This document shows, in pieces, positions 25,048 through 34,042 of a stretch of 40,725 nt of DNA. The DNA is from Planctomyces sp. GTDB lineage: Bacteria; Planctomycetota; Planctomycetia; Planctomycetales; Planctomycetaceae. Under the pieces are notes generated by a model. That model worked only from the letters and a program-made list of their open reading frames with translations, made no database searches and was not told where the DNA came from. Numbering within the stretch: the stretch's first letter is position 1; each line of letters starts with the position of its first letter. The stretch lies in the NCBI GenBank assembly GCA_005791255.1, contig SXXK01000489.1, positions 1-40,725 on the forward strand, given 5' to 3'. The translations under genes and the position numbers were made by a program.

Positions 25048-28000
25048 ATGCGAACAGCTCTGTTTATCCTGATATTTCTGCAGGTTCTGCAGTGTCGGAC
25101 TGCTGCTCAGGATGTCAGCAGCGAGGAGTTCTTTGAGAATCGGATTCGGCCTGTGCTGGCGGGTACCTGTTTCCGCTGTCATGGTGGTGAGCGGGTATCT
25201 GGTGGTTTGCGTGTGGACTCGGTGGATGCATTACTGGCGGGCGGGGATTCCGGTCCGGCGATCATCCGTGGGGATTCTGCGGGCAGTCTGCTGTTTCGGG
25301 CCATTGCCAGGCAGCCGGACGTTTCTGCAATGCCTCCTGCTGTCGATCAGTCCTTGTCGGCAGAGCAGGTGGAGGATTTTCGGAACTGGATTCTGGCGGG
25401 AGCAGTTTGGCCGGAGAGGGTAGCCGATTTTGAATCGGCGAAGCACTGGGCGTTTCAGCCGATCGGCAGTTCTGTTGTACCGACGGCAGATTCTGGTTGG
25501 TGTCGGACGGAAATCGATGCGTATGTACTGCGTGGGCTGCGAAATGCGGGACTTGAACCGAGTGGTGATGCGGACCGACGTACTCTGTTGCGTCGCGTGA
25601 ACTTTGATCTGACGGGGCTGCCGCCGACACCTGACGAACTGGATGCCTTCGAGCGGGATGCAGATCCGGCCGCGTTTGAGAAAGTAGTTGATCGTCTGCT
25701 GGCGACTCCGGCTTATGGTGAAAGATGGGGACGACACTGGCTGGACGTGGTGAGGTACGCCGATACGGCGGGTGAAACGGCCGACTATCCTGTGCCTGAA
25801 GCGTGGCGCTACAGGAATTATGTGATTGAGGCTTTCAATCGGGACGTGCCATTTGACCAGTTTGTTCGCGAGCAGCTGGCCGGTGACATTCTGGCCTTGC
25901 GGAGTCCTGATGAGCGATTTGCGGAGCGAGTGACAGCAACGGGCTATCTGGCATTGTCCCGGCGGTTTGGTTTTGACTCGGAAAACTATCACCATCTGAC
26001 AATTCACGACACGATTGACAGCGTGGGCCAGACATTTCTGGGTCTGAGTATTGGTTGTGCTCGCTGTCACGACCACAAATTCGATCCGATTTCCACTGCT
26101 GAGTACTATTCACTGTACGGCATCTTTGACAGCAGTCGTTACCCATTTCCGGGTTCTGAGCAGAAGCAGCGAGTGCGTTCACTGGCGCCTCTTGTGCCGC
26201 CACAGCAGGCGGAAACTGAGTGGCGGTCCTATGTGAGGCGGACGGCTGATTTGTCGCGGGAGCTGGCGGCCCTCAAGCGTCCCGTTCCTGTGGCGGTGCT
26301 GCGCAGCCTGATGGATCTGGACGGCGATTTTGAACTGCAGGCTCCGGCTGCCGGTGGCAGTTATGGAGTTCCGGTGTCTCCGTGGCTGTACACGGGAGTG
26401 GTGTCGGTCACAGGTGAGGCTCAGAGTCCGTTTCAGCACGTGTATCCGGGCGGTCGTCACGGGCTGACGGTGCCGTCGGGTGCCGAGCCGTGGCGGGTCT
26501 GGCAGGGACTGAAGACGGCCAGTGCTGAGCCGGCATCAAAGCTCTGGTTCAGCGTGGATTTTCGGGTAAGGGATGGAGCTTCACCGGAACAGGGAGGACA
26601 TCGAATTCGCCTTGCATCGTCCGTGTCGGGGCGGGGTATTGATGTGCTTCTGAGTCAGGGCGGGGTGTTGTTGCAGTCGGGCGAAAAGTCTGTGAAGGCA
26701 GGTGAGTATCGGGCGGGCGAATGGCTGAGTTTGCAACTGGAGCTGGATCTGCGGGCTCACCATGTTGTCTGTCGTCTGGGGACAGAGCAGGGGATGTTGC
26801 AGAGTGAGGATTGGTGGGCGGGGCAGGAGTTTTCACCTGATCTGCTGATTCTGTGCGCGGACAGCGATCGATCGCAGGTCCGTCCGGGGCTGGATTTTGA
26901 CAACATCGTTCTGCAGTCTGTGCCAGTGGGAGCAGTATCGCGAGAGTGGTCGGTGTCTGCGGGCGAGTCGGCTGAAGCCCTGGCGGCTCAGTTGCGTCAG
27001 CTGACGGGGTTGGACGGAGATCTTGAGCAACAACAGGCAGGGGATGCTGGCTTGACAGCTCCGTGGAATGCCGGGCCGGGCAGTATTGTGAAGCTGCGGC
27101 CAGAGTCACAAAGTCCGCTGGAGAATGTTTACGGAATGGGTCGTCAGGGATTGTTTCTGCCCCAGCGATCGCAGTATGACGGGTTTGGTGTGACGATCAC
27201 GGATTTGCCTGCGGATCCTGCTGGTCTGGTGCATCTGGCATTTGATATTCGCCCTTATCAGGCAGCGGAAGGCTGCGGATCGTGGCGCTATTACATAGGG
27301 CACGGACCGGGCCCGCTGCCGGCTGTGGAGCTGCATTTCACGGATCGTGCGATGTTCACCAAGTCTGCGACGGGATATGTTCGTGTGGGGGAGCTGAGTG
27401 CGGGCGAATGGCACCAGGTTCAAATTGTGCTGGATACTCGGAACCGCAGTTATCGGGGTCAGATTGTGGGTGCGGGTTTGACTGCGGAGTTTCATGGGGA
27501 GTGTCTGCCCAACTGGGATGGTGTCATCGATTACAGTTTCATAGACAGTTACGGGCATCTGCCTGGCCTGCGTCCGGCGCTCGACGTGGATAATTTTGCG
27601 TTGCAGTCCGCACCCATTCCAGCGATTGATTACAGGGTTTCGCGGCAGGATGCTGCTGTTCGTCGCGGGGAAGTGCAGCGCCTGAGGCAGCAGATTTCTG
27701 CACTGCAGGGGCGTGCGGACGTGCTCCAGCAGGAGTTGCAGACACTGCTTGCCAATGGTCCTTATCCGATGGCCTACGCGATGTCCGAGGGGACTGCTCA
27801 TGATGTGCGTATTCAGCAGCGGGGAGAGCCTGATCAGCTCGGGGAATCTGTTGCTCGAGGATTTCTCAAAGCAGTGGGTGGGGATGTTGCCGGAGTTGAG
27901 CTGACGGGGAGTGGTCGACTGCAGCTTGCCGAGTGGCTGGTCCGTCCTGAGAATCCATTGACAGCGAGGGTGATAGTGAATCGGGTGTGGCAGTATCATT

Positions 28001-28752
28001 TTGGCAGTGGTCTTGTGCGGACTCCGAATGATTTCGGGGTCCGGGGGGCAGCGCCAGTGGATCCGGAGTTGCTCGACTATCTGGCGGAACGGTTTGTACG
28101 AGAGGGCTGGCGTATCAAGTCGCTGCATCGTGTGATTCTGCGCAGTGCGGTGTGGCAGCAGCAGGCGAGTGCCGCTGGTGTGGTAAGTGCTGCTCCCGGC
28201 GTAGTTCGTCGCCGACTTTCTGCAGAAGAGATTCGTGATTCCATTCTGGCAGTGAGTGGTCAGTTGGATCGATCTGTGGGTACCGCCCATCCTTTCCCGC
28301 AGCCGTTTGAGTGGGGATTCAGTCAGCACGGTCCGTTCAGCGCTGTTTATGATCACCGGCGTCGCAGTGTGTACCTGATGACATCGCGTTTGCGGCGGCA
28401 TCCTTTTCTGGGTTTGTTTGACGGTCCGGATACGAACGCATCGACGGCAGAACGTGCGCGGACAACGGTTCCGACTCAGGCTCTGTTTTTCATGAATGAT
28501 CCGCTGGTTCATGAGGCTGCTGCTGCGTGGTCTGAGCGGCTGGAGGTGACTGCTTCGGAAGATTCGGAGCGACTGCGTCTGGCGTGGCGACAGGCACTGC
28601 AGCGGTGGCCGGAGGCTGAAGAACTGAGCGAGGCTTTGGAATTTATGCAGGATTATGGGGTGCGTTTTGCGGAGAGTGATGGACGTCGCAAATCACTGGA
28701 AGCGGTACTTCGATCGCTGCTTGGCAGCAACGAGTTTTTGCATGTGGATTGA
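25048..28752 (+). CDS. PSD1 protein: cytochrome c / DUF1549 / DUF1553 with duplicated sandwich insert
   Basis: A 1234-aa exported protein (signal peptide TALFILIFLQVLQCRTAAQ). The N-terminal planctomycete cytochrome c domain has CFRCH (C41-H45). DUF1549 (about 150-370) contains WGRHWLDVVRYADT and a second heme-like site CARCHDHKFDPI (C337). DUF1553 (about 955-1210) contains RVIVNRVWQYHFGSGLV and TPNDFG. Between them are two copies of a beta-sandwich, LamG-like module (about 460-620 and 689-850). They end in near-identical RPGLDFDNIVLQSVP and RPALDVDNFALQSAP. A coiled-coil-like segment around 870-900 follows. PSD1 proteins are a hallmark of Planctomycetes/Verrucomicrobia and are often paired with DUF1501, as here, three bases apart. 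Their chemistry is unknown; polysaccharide or other extracellular substrate oxidation is inferred from neighbours in other genomes. Confidence 0.93.
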   Translation: MRTALFILIFLQVLQCRTAAQDVSSEEFFENRIRPVLAGTCFRCHGGERVSGGLRVDSVDALLAGGDSGPAIIRGDSAGSLLFRAIARQPDVSAMPPAVDQSLSAEQVEDFRNWILAGAVWPERVADFESAKHWAFQPIGSSVVPTADSGWCRTEIDAYVLRGLRNAGLEPSGDADRRTLLRRVNFDLTGLPPTPDELDAFERDADPAAFEKVVDRLLATPAYGERWGRHWLDVVRYADTAGETADYPVPEAWRYRNYVIEAFNRDVPFDQFVREQLAGDILALRSPDERFAERVTATGYLALSRRFGFDSENYHHLTIHDTIDSVGQTFLGLSIGCARCHDHKFDPISTAEYYSLYGIFDSSRYPFPGSEQKQRVRSLAPLVPPQQAETEWRSYVRRTADLSRELAALKRPVPVAVLRSLMDLDGDFELQAPAAGGSYGVPVSPWLYTGVVSVTGEAQSPFQHVYPGGRHGLTVPSGAEPWRVWQGLKTASAEPASKLWFSVDFRVRDGASPEQGGHRIRLASSVSGRGIDVLLSQGGVLLQSGEKSVKAGEYRAGEWLSLQLELDLRAHHVVCRLGTEQGMLQSEDWWAGQEFSPDLLILCADSDRSQVRPGLDFDNIVLQSVPVGAVSREWSVSAGESAEALAAQLRQLTGLDGDLEQQQAGDAGLTAPWNAGPGSIVKLRPESQSPLENVYGMGRQGLFLPQRSQYDGFGVTITDLPADPAGLVHLAFDIRPYQAAEGCGSWRYYIGHGPGPLPAVELHFTDRAMFTKSATGYVRVGELSAGEWHQVQIVLDTRNRSYRGQIVGAGLTAEFHGECLPNWDGVIDYSFIDSYGHLPGLRPALDVDNFALQSAPIPAIDYRVSRQDAAVRRGEVQRLRQQISALQGRADVLQQELQTLLANGPYPMAYAMSEGTAHDVRIQQRGEPDQLGESVARGFLKAVGGDVAGVELTGSGRLQLAEWLVRPENPLTARVIVNRVWQYHFGSGLVRTPNDFGVRGAAPVDPELLDYLAERFVREGWRIKSLHRVILRSAVWQQQASAAGVVSAAPGVVRRRLSAEEIRDSILAVSGQLDRSVGTAHPFPQPFEWGFSQHGPFSAVYDHRRRSVYLMTSRLRRHPFLGLFDGPDTNASTAERARTTVPTQALFFMNDPLVHEAAAAWSERLEVTASEDSERLRLAWRQALQRWPEAEELSEALEFMQDYGVRFAESDGRRKSLEAVLRSLLGSNEFLHVD

Positions 28753-28755
28753 ACC

Positions 28756-30171
28756 ATGAATCGAGAGATCAGTGCGTCGAAGATGACTCGCGGGCAGTGC
28801 CTGCGGTCACTGGCGGCGGGGTCGTCGCTGCTGCCGGGTTTGCTGAGTGAACTTCTGGCCGAAGACAGCGGTGTGCGACTGCGGAATCCGCTCGCGCCAG
28901 GCATTCCTGACAGCAGGCCACGAGCCAGCCGGGTGATCATGTTGTACATGAGCGGAGGCGTATCCCACGTGGATACCTGGGATCCTCGTCCGAAGCTGAT
29001 GCGTGATGCCGGGAAGACGGTGACGGTGAATGAGTTTCAGGGGCGGAAGGGCAGCTTCAGTATGTATCTGAAGTCCCCGCAGTGGACATTCAGGCCGCGG
29101 GGGACATGCGGGACGCAGGTCAGCGATCTGTGTCCTCGGACAGCAGCCTGTGTGGATGATCTGTGTGTGATTCGTTCGATGAAGTCGAACCATACAAATC
29201 ATTATGAAGCGACACTGGGTATGCACACGGGTTCGTTTACGTTTGCCCGTCCCAGCATGGGTTCGTGGATCAGTTACGGGCTGGGGACATTGAATCGGAA
29301 TCTTCCATCCTTCATTGTTCTTGCGCCTCAGACGCCGTATGCCGGGGGGCAGGTGTGGGGCAGTGATTTTCTCCCTGGTACCCATCAGGGGACTCGTGTT
29401 GTGCCGGGCAGCGAGCCTGTCGCCAACATTCAGCGTCGAGCTGAATCTGAGGAGCTGCAGCGACTGGAGCTGGGTTTGCTGGCGCGGATGAATCAGCGGC
29501 ATCGTTCTGATCGCGGTGATGATGCGCTGCTGGAGGCTCGGATGCAGTCCTTTGAGACCGCCTTTGGCATGCAGAAGGAGATGCCGGAGGTTTTTGATCT
29601 GAGTGATGAGACGGAATCGACATTCCGCAGTTACGGACTGGAGCCTGGCAGTACTGCGGGCTTTGCCTGGCAGTGTTTGATTGCGCGGCGTCTGGCTGAG
29701 CGGGGTGTGAGATTTGTGGAACTGATTGACACGGGATCGTCAGGTAACTGGGATGCCCACGGAGATATGCAGACTCATGCACCGCTGGCTGCCAATGTCG
29801 ATCAGCCGACGGCGGCACTGCTGCAGGATTTAAAACAGCGGGGCATGCTGGACGACACTCTGGTGGTTTGGACGACGGAGTTTGGCAGGACACCTTTCAA
29901 TGCGGCGCCGCAGGCCGCTGGTCGTGAGCATCATCACTGGGTGTTTTCATCCTGGCTGGCTGGTGGTGGAGTTCGTGGCGGGATGACCTGGGGGGCGTCG
30001 GATGACTATGGCATCGAGGTTGCGGCCGACGAAGTGCATGTGCATGATTTTCACGCCACGATTCTGCATCTCCTCGGACTGGACCATACGCGTCTGACGT
30101 GGAGAAATTCGGGACGGGATTTCCGTTTGACGGACGTGCATGGTCGTGTTGTGCAGGAGATACTGAGCTGA
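28756..30171 (+). CDS. DUF1501 family protein
   Basis: A 471-aa protein with family signatures: VIMLYMSGGVSHVDTWDPRP, HYEATLGMHTGS, PSMGSWISYGLG, GSSGNWDAHGDM, VVWTTEFGRTPF and HVHDFHATILHLLGLDH. DUF1501 has an alkaline-phosphatase/sulfatase-like fold in structure predictions known for the family, though the reaction is not established. Most members carry a twin-arginine signal. Here the expected position reads MTRGQCLRSLAAGSSLLPGL, so the second arginine is replaced by glycine. Export by Tat is therefore doubtful without experiment. The gene starts three bases after the PSD1 stop with no separate ribosome site, so translation is probably coupled. It is convergent with the PmbDH-like gene 18 bases away. 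Confidence 0.93.
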   Translation: MNREISASKMTRGQCLRSLAAGSSLLPGLLSELLAEDSGVRLRNPLAPGIPDSRPRASRVIMLYMSGGVSHVDTWDPRPKLMRDAGKTVTVNEFQGRKGSFSMYLKSPQWTFRPRGTCGTQVSDLCPRTAACVDDLCVIRSMKSNHTNHYEATLGMHTGSFTFARPSMGSWISYGLGTLNRNLPSFIVLAPQTPYAGGQVWGSDFLPGTHQGTRVVPGSEPVANIQRRAESEELQRLELGLLARMNQRHRSDRGDDALLEARMQSFETAFGMQKEMPEVFDLSDETESTFRSYGLEPGSTAGFAWQCLIARRLAERGVRFVELIDTGSSGNWDAHGDMQTHAPLAANVDQPTAALLQDLKQRGMLDDTLVVWTTEFGRTPFNAAPQAAGREHHHWVFSSWLAGGGVRGGMTWGASDDYGIEVAADEVHVHDFHATILHLLGLDHTRLTWRNSGRDFRLTDVHGRVVQEILS

Positions 30172-30189
30172 GTTGGTGGCAGTACTGGT

Positions 30190-33100
30190 TCAGGGGGCTC
30201 GGGAGAAGCCAGCAGTTCGCTGTTCGGGTGGCTGTCTGAGGAAGGCCAGCACATCGGCCATTTGCTGGACGGTGACATCCTTTTCGATTCCTTCCGGCAT
30301 CAGGGACCTGTTGCTGGACCGCAGCTCTTCGATTTCGCTGCGATCCACAGCGACCTGCCGTCCTTCGGGCTGTTTCAGAGTCAGTGTTGCTGGCGTTTCA
30401 CTGACCAGCAGTCCATTGAGAAGTTGGCCGTCCTTTGTGACAACGATGTATTCTGTGTATTGCGGGTCGACCCGGCGATTGGGGTCGAGGATGTCATACA
30501 GCAGGGCATCGGCGGCACGAGCGCGTGTGTCGCTGATGTCCGGTCCGACATTGTGGCCGAGGCCTCCGACGCGATGACATTTGCTGCAGGTGCGTTCGAA
30601 CACAAGTGCTCCGCGAGCGATATCTGCGTCCAGTGAAAGAGCCGCGGCATAATTCCGGGCCACCTGCTGGCGGTCGGCGGAGACTGCTCCTCCGAATAAT
30701 GAGCGGGCGATTTCCTGAGTGTTTTTGTCGCTGTTCTGCAGCAGTGGCAGTCTCTGATCAATGGAGAGAGCTGCCGCAGGGATATCTCCGGACTGCATCC
30801 GAGCGAGCAGATCGTTCAGGCTGTCTCTGCGGCTGAGGAACAGGTCGATGGCGGTGGAACGCGCCGCCGGTGTCAGTTGAGACCAGCAATCCATGACCTG
30901 TCGAACGAGGTCTGGTCGACCCGAGCGTCGGATAACGTCAACCGCAGCTTTCTGGCAGGCTGATGATTCTCCTGGTGACAGCAAACTGGAGACAGCAGTC
31001 TGGAGTTGTTCGGTCGGCAGCTGCGGCAGCAATGACATCGCGGCAGTACGATCCAGATCTGAGGCGGTGCGATCGACGGCGACAGCAGCGGCAGTCTCAA
31101 GGGTCTGGCGGATCCCCGCGAGGCTATCAGCGAGTTCCGGTGGTGGGTTTTGAAGCAGAGCGGAAACGGATTTGGGCATGTGGCTGTTGCGTGATCCGGG
31201 CAGTCCTTCGGAAAGGCCAACAACGACCGCTGTGCGGAACCAGACAGGCGTGATTGCGGAATCGCGAATGCTGTCAGCCACGATTTTCAGGGCATCGAGG
31301 TTGCCATGGACGCAGGTGTTGACGGCCAGACGCCGCAGATAGTCCTGTCGAACAGCGAGTTGTGTGGTATCTGGTGAGGCCGGGGCAGCGGCCAGCAGTT
31401 GAATGACGAGATGCGCGGATTCCGGGACCGCCACAAGAAATGCTCGCTGGATCCATGGATCATCGGTGGCGGCGATCTTTGCAGCGGTGGCTGAGAGATT
31501 GGCATCGGTGCTGTTGAGGGCCAGGAGTGCCTGAAAGCAGACTCCGGGGGCCGGATCCTGCAGCAGTGTGGAGAGCACTCTTTGTCGAACGGAGATATCC
31601 TGAACGATGCCGGACAGGCGGGCTGCATCCTGTCGGGCCTGGGCAAACGTATCTTCGGCTGCGATGCTGATGTCGGCGGGGGTGAGTGCGTGCAGTCCGT
31701 GGAGTGTCCAGAGGGCATGCAATCGACCGAAGGCGGACGGCAGACCCGGGTCCTGGGCAGCGAGCAGTCTGCGGAGCAGCGGGATTGATGATTCGTCGCG
31801 TTTTTCGAGCAGCAGTCGCTGCCCGAGGAGTCGTCGCCAGCCATTTCCATCGGTCAGGAGTGCGACGCAGTCGGCGACAGACTGAGGCTGTCGGAAGGCA
31901 GTGGATGTTGAGTGCAGCGGAGTAATTCTCCAGATGCGTCCGCGATCCTCACCGGCTCGCCAGTCCATCTTTGCGGCGACATCATCGGGAACAAATTTGG
32001 GGTGTTCGACCCACAAACGGTACATGTCTGCGAGGTACAGGGAGCCGTCGGGGCCTGTGGCGAGGCTGGCGGGTCGAAACCAGGTGTCGGTCGATGTGAG
32101 AAAATCGGCGGTTTCGCGTGCGCGAGAGGAGTTGAATCCAGCGCCGTCAGGCGTGATGACGGAGCGAGTGACGAGGTGCCCAACCGGCTCGCAGACGAAG
32201 ACTGAAGTATCGGAATCCGGTCCGGCAAGGCCTCCGCGATACGCAGTGACTCCGCAGGCAGACGTATGGGTTCCGGCGTGCGAGAGCCAGTTGCTCTTCA
32301 TCGACACTCTGGGGTAGACGCGTGTTTTTTCACCGGCTGGTCCGGCGTCTGTATGTCCTGCCGCGATTCCGGCAAACGGATTGCGGGCCACCTGTTCCAG
32401 GGTGAACATTGCTGTCATGGAAGGGTTTCGATTGGAACTGAAGAAGCGACGGCCAAAGCTGTCGACCGTGTTGCCGAATTGTCCGGCGCCGGAGACGGCT
32501 TCAAACTTCATGGTGTACGGGTCGAAACAGAAGTCGACTCGGGGGATATCCACTGGGGCGGCAGATTCGAAGCCAGGGCGGACGCAGCGAACCTTTCCAT
32601 GGCCGTAGGTGCACCAGATGCGATTATCGAGTCCCATTCGCGGGCAGCCGATCTGCATTTGTGGGTGGGCCGGAGTGAAGCCTTCGAACCAGGTCTCTGT
32701 GCGGTCAGCCACGCGATCGTGATTGTCGTCGGGCAGGTACACGATCGAGCTTTCTGTGCACGCCAGAACGCCGGTGCCCCAGGCGAGGACGCTGTGGCAA
32801 AATTTCAGGTGCTGTGCAAAGACCGATCGCCGGTCCATTTTTCCATCGTGGTTCAGATCTTCGAGCAGAACGATTTGTGAGAGTGCGTCTGTGTCCGATT
32901 TTGGTGGGCCCGACGGATAGTCGCCATATTCGGCGACAAACATGCGTCCGGCGGCGTCGAAGTCGATTGCGACCGGATCGAAGACCAGTGGTTCTGCGGC
33001 CACAAGTTCGATTTGGAAGCCGAGTTCAATCGCAAAACAGGCTGCGGACTCGGCAGGTGATTTTGGCGGATCCGTGGGCTGATCAATCCAGTGTCGGCCT

Positions 33101-33204
33101 CCCCGCTGCTGTTCAATGGAGCGGACGAGGTCTTCGGCGGGAGGCTGGGTCAGTGTGACGACGAGCGGCAGGATCAGGGACAGCACCTTCAGCGACGTGA
33201 GCAT
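30190..33204 (-). CDS. PVC-type membrane-bound dehydrogenase-like protein with HEAT repeats and cytochrome c
   Basis: A 1004-aa exported protein (signal core VLSLILPLVVTLTQ). A beta-propeller (about 50-430) has family motifs: FDAAGRMFVAEYGDYP, LLEDLNHDGKMD, VDSFGRRFFSSN and GPDGSLYLADMYR. A helical HEAT-like region (about 450-830) follows. A C-terminal cytochrome c domain carries CSKCH (C873-H877) and the later DPNRRVDPQYTEYIVVTKDG segment. This order is typical of Planctomycetes/Verrucomicrobia PmbDH proteins, thought to be periplasmic oxidoreductases on sugars or alcohols with electrons leaving through the heme; the substrate is unknown. ATG 33204 has GGAG about 8 bases upstream. It converges on the PSD1/DUF1501 pair, and the three may form one functional locus. 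Confidence 0.92.
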   Translation of the reverse strand: MLTSLKVLSLILPLVVTLTQPPAEDLVRSIEQQRGGRHWIDQPTDPPKSPAESAACFAIELGFQIELVAAEPLVFDPVAIDFDAAGRMFVAEYGDYPSGPPKSDTDALSQIVLLEDLNHDGKMDRRSVFAQHLKFCHSVLAWGTGVLACTESSIVYLPDDNHDRVADRTETWFEGFTPAHPQMQIGCPRMGLDNRIWCTYGHGKVRCVRPGFESAAPVDIPRVDFCFDPYTMKFEAVSGAGQFGNTVDSFGRRFFSSNRNPSMTAMFTLEQVARNPFAGIAAGHTDAGPAGEKTRVYPRVSMKSNWLSHAGTHTSACGVTAYRGGLAGPDSDTSVFVCEPVGHLVTRSVITPDGAGFNSSRARETADFLTSTDTWFRPASLATGPDGSLYLADMYRLWVEHPKFVPDDVAAKMDWRAGEDRGRIWRITPLHSTSTAFRQPQSVADCVALLTDGNGWRRLLGQRLLLEKRDESSIPLLRRLLAAQDPGLPSAFGRLHALWTLHGLHALTPADISIAAEDTFAQARQDAARLSGIVQDISVRQRVLSTLLQDPAPGVCFQALLALNSTDANLSATAAKIAATDDPWIQRAFLVAVPESAHLVIQLLAAAPASPDTTQLAVRQDYLRRLAVNTCVHGNLDALKIVADSIRDSAITPVWFRTAVVVGLSEGLPGSRNSHMPKSVSALLQNPPPELADSLAGIRQTLETAAAVAVDRTASDLDRTAAMSLLPQLPTEQLQTAVSSLLSPGESSACQKAAVDVIRRSGRPDLVRQVMDCWSQLTPAARSTAIDLFLSRRDSLNDLLARMQSGDIPAAALSIDQRLPLLQNSDKNTQEIARSLFGGAVSADRQQVARNYAAALSLDADIARGALVFERTCSKCHRVGGLGHNVGPDISDTRARAADALLYDILDPNRRVDPQYTEYIVVTKDGQLLNGLLVSETPATLTLKQPEGRQVAVDRSEIEELRSSNRSLMPEGIEKDVTVQQMADVLAFLRQPPEQRTAGFSRAP

Positions 33205-33342
33205 CGGGAACTCCGATCAGGGCGGGACAGGCAGGAGGCAGTTCGGTGCAAAAAGTTTACACATGGAAACTGGGACGGGGCGGGGATTCGCACCATTCTG
33301 CCAGCATGAGCCGTCGGATGCCAGTGTGACTTCCGGAGCGTT

Positions 33343-33831
33343 TCAGCGGCGTGCCGAAATTGTATCGGACAGCCAGGGATCGGCGGAGACGATTATCGGC
33401 AGGATGGTACTGAGTTGTGTGATCCAATCGGTTTCCGGAGGAATACTGCGGGAGGCTTTGAGGGATCCATCTGTCAGCCCTGATTGGATGATTCTCAGGG
33501 TTTCCAGCATAGTGCTGCGGAACGTGAGGAGTTGTTCCGAGTCAAGATCTGACCGCAGCAGGACGGTCTGGGTTTCAGTGCGAATTCTTTCAAGGCGAGC
33601 GAGTCCGGAGTGCTGGCTGCGGTAGAGGAAACCAGCAACGAATGCGCGTCGCAATCTGCCGGCGCCGTCGAAGTGATAGACCTGATTTTGTCCAAAGAAG
33701 AAGCTGGGTGCTGATTCTCGGAAGCCGACAGTGAGGGGTTCCTGGAGGGATGGCAGCAGGACTTCGGCGCGAGGCAGGAGTGCGGTAGCCTCGCGGATCA
33801 GGTCCTCGCGTTCGGATTCGTGTTGAGCCAT
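33343..33831 (-). CDS. hypothetical protein, 162 aa
   Basis: A 162-aa protein starting MAQHESEREDLIREATALLP. It contains an unusual aromatic stretch (SFFFGQNQVYHFDGAGRLRRAF) and a helical C-terminal half. No signal peptide, membrane helix or metal motif is seen. The pattern looks like a conserved planctomycete protein of unknown function, but I cannot name it. The track begins at 34221 and would overlap the divergent M16 gene; ATG 33831 is where coding composition starts, although no Shine-Dalgarno is evident. It precedes the PmbDH gene on the same strand with a 138-base gap. Confidence 0.75.
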   Translation of the reverse strand: MAQHESEREDLIREATALLPRAEVLLPSLQEPLTVGFRESAPSFFFGQNQVYHFDGAGRLRRAFVAGFLYRSQHSGLARLERIRTETQTVLLRSDLDSEQLLTFRSTMLETLRIIQSGLTDGSLKASRSIPPETDWITQLSTILPIIVSADPWLSDTISARR

Positions 33832-34042
33832 GCAGTAACGGGTGCCTGTGTGGCATGCGAGAGGGTGTGGTGTGGATTCACAATGAACGAATCGGCACAG
33901 AGTGTAGCAGGATTTCAGCCGCTGGAAAACGGTGGTGGTCCTCGAGTTGATTTGTGTGATGCTCTGCGGATGGTAGATTTCGGGCTGTGTTTGGGACTGT
34001 TTTTGCAGGCGACGGGCTGAGCGGGGAAAGGTGCGGTGTGTG

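Noticed and set aside
27106-28512. 468-aa minus-strand ORF
   Set aside because: It is antisense to the PSD1 gene, whose domains are clear; its composition is typical of a reverse-frame shadow.
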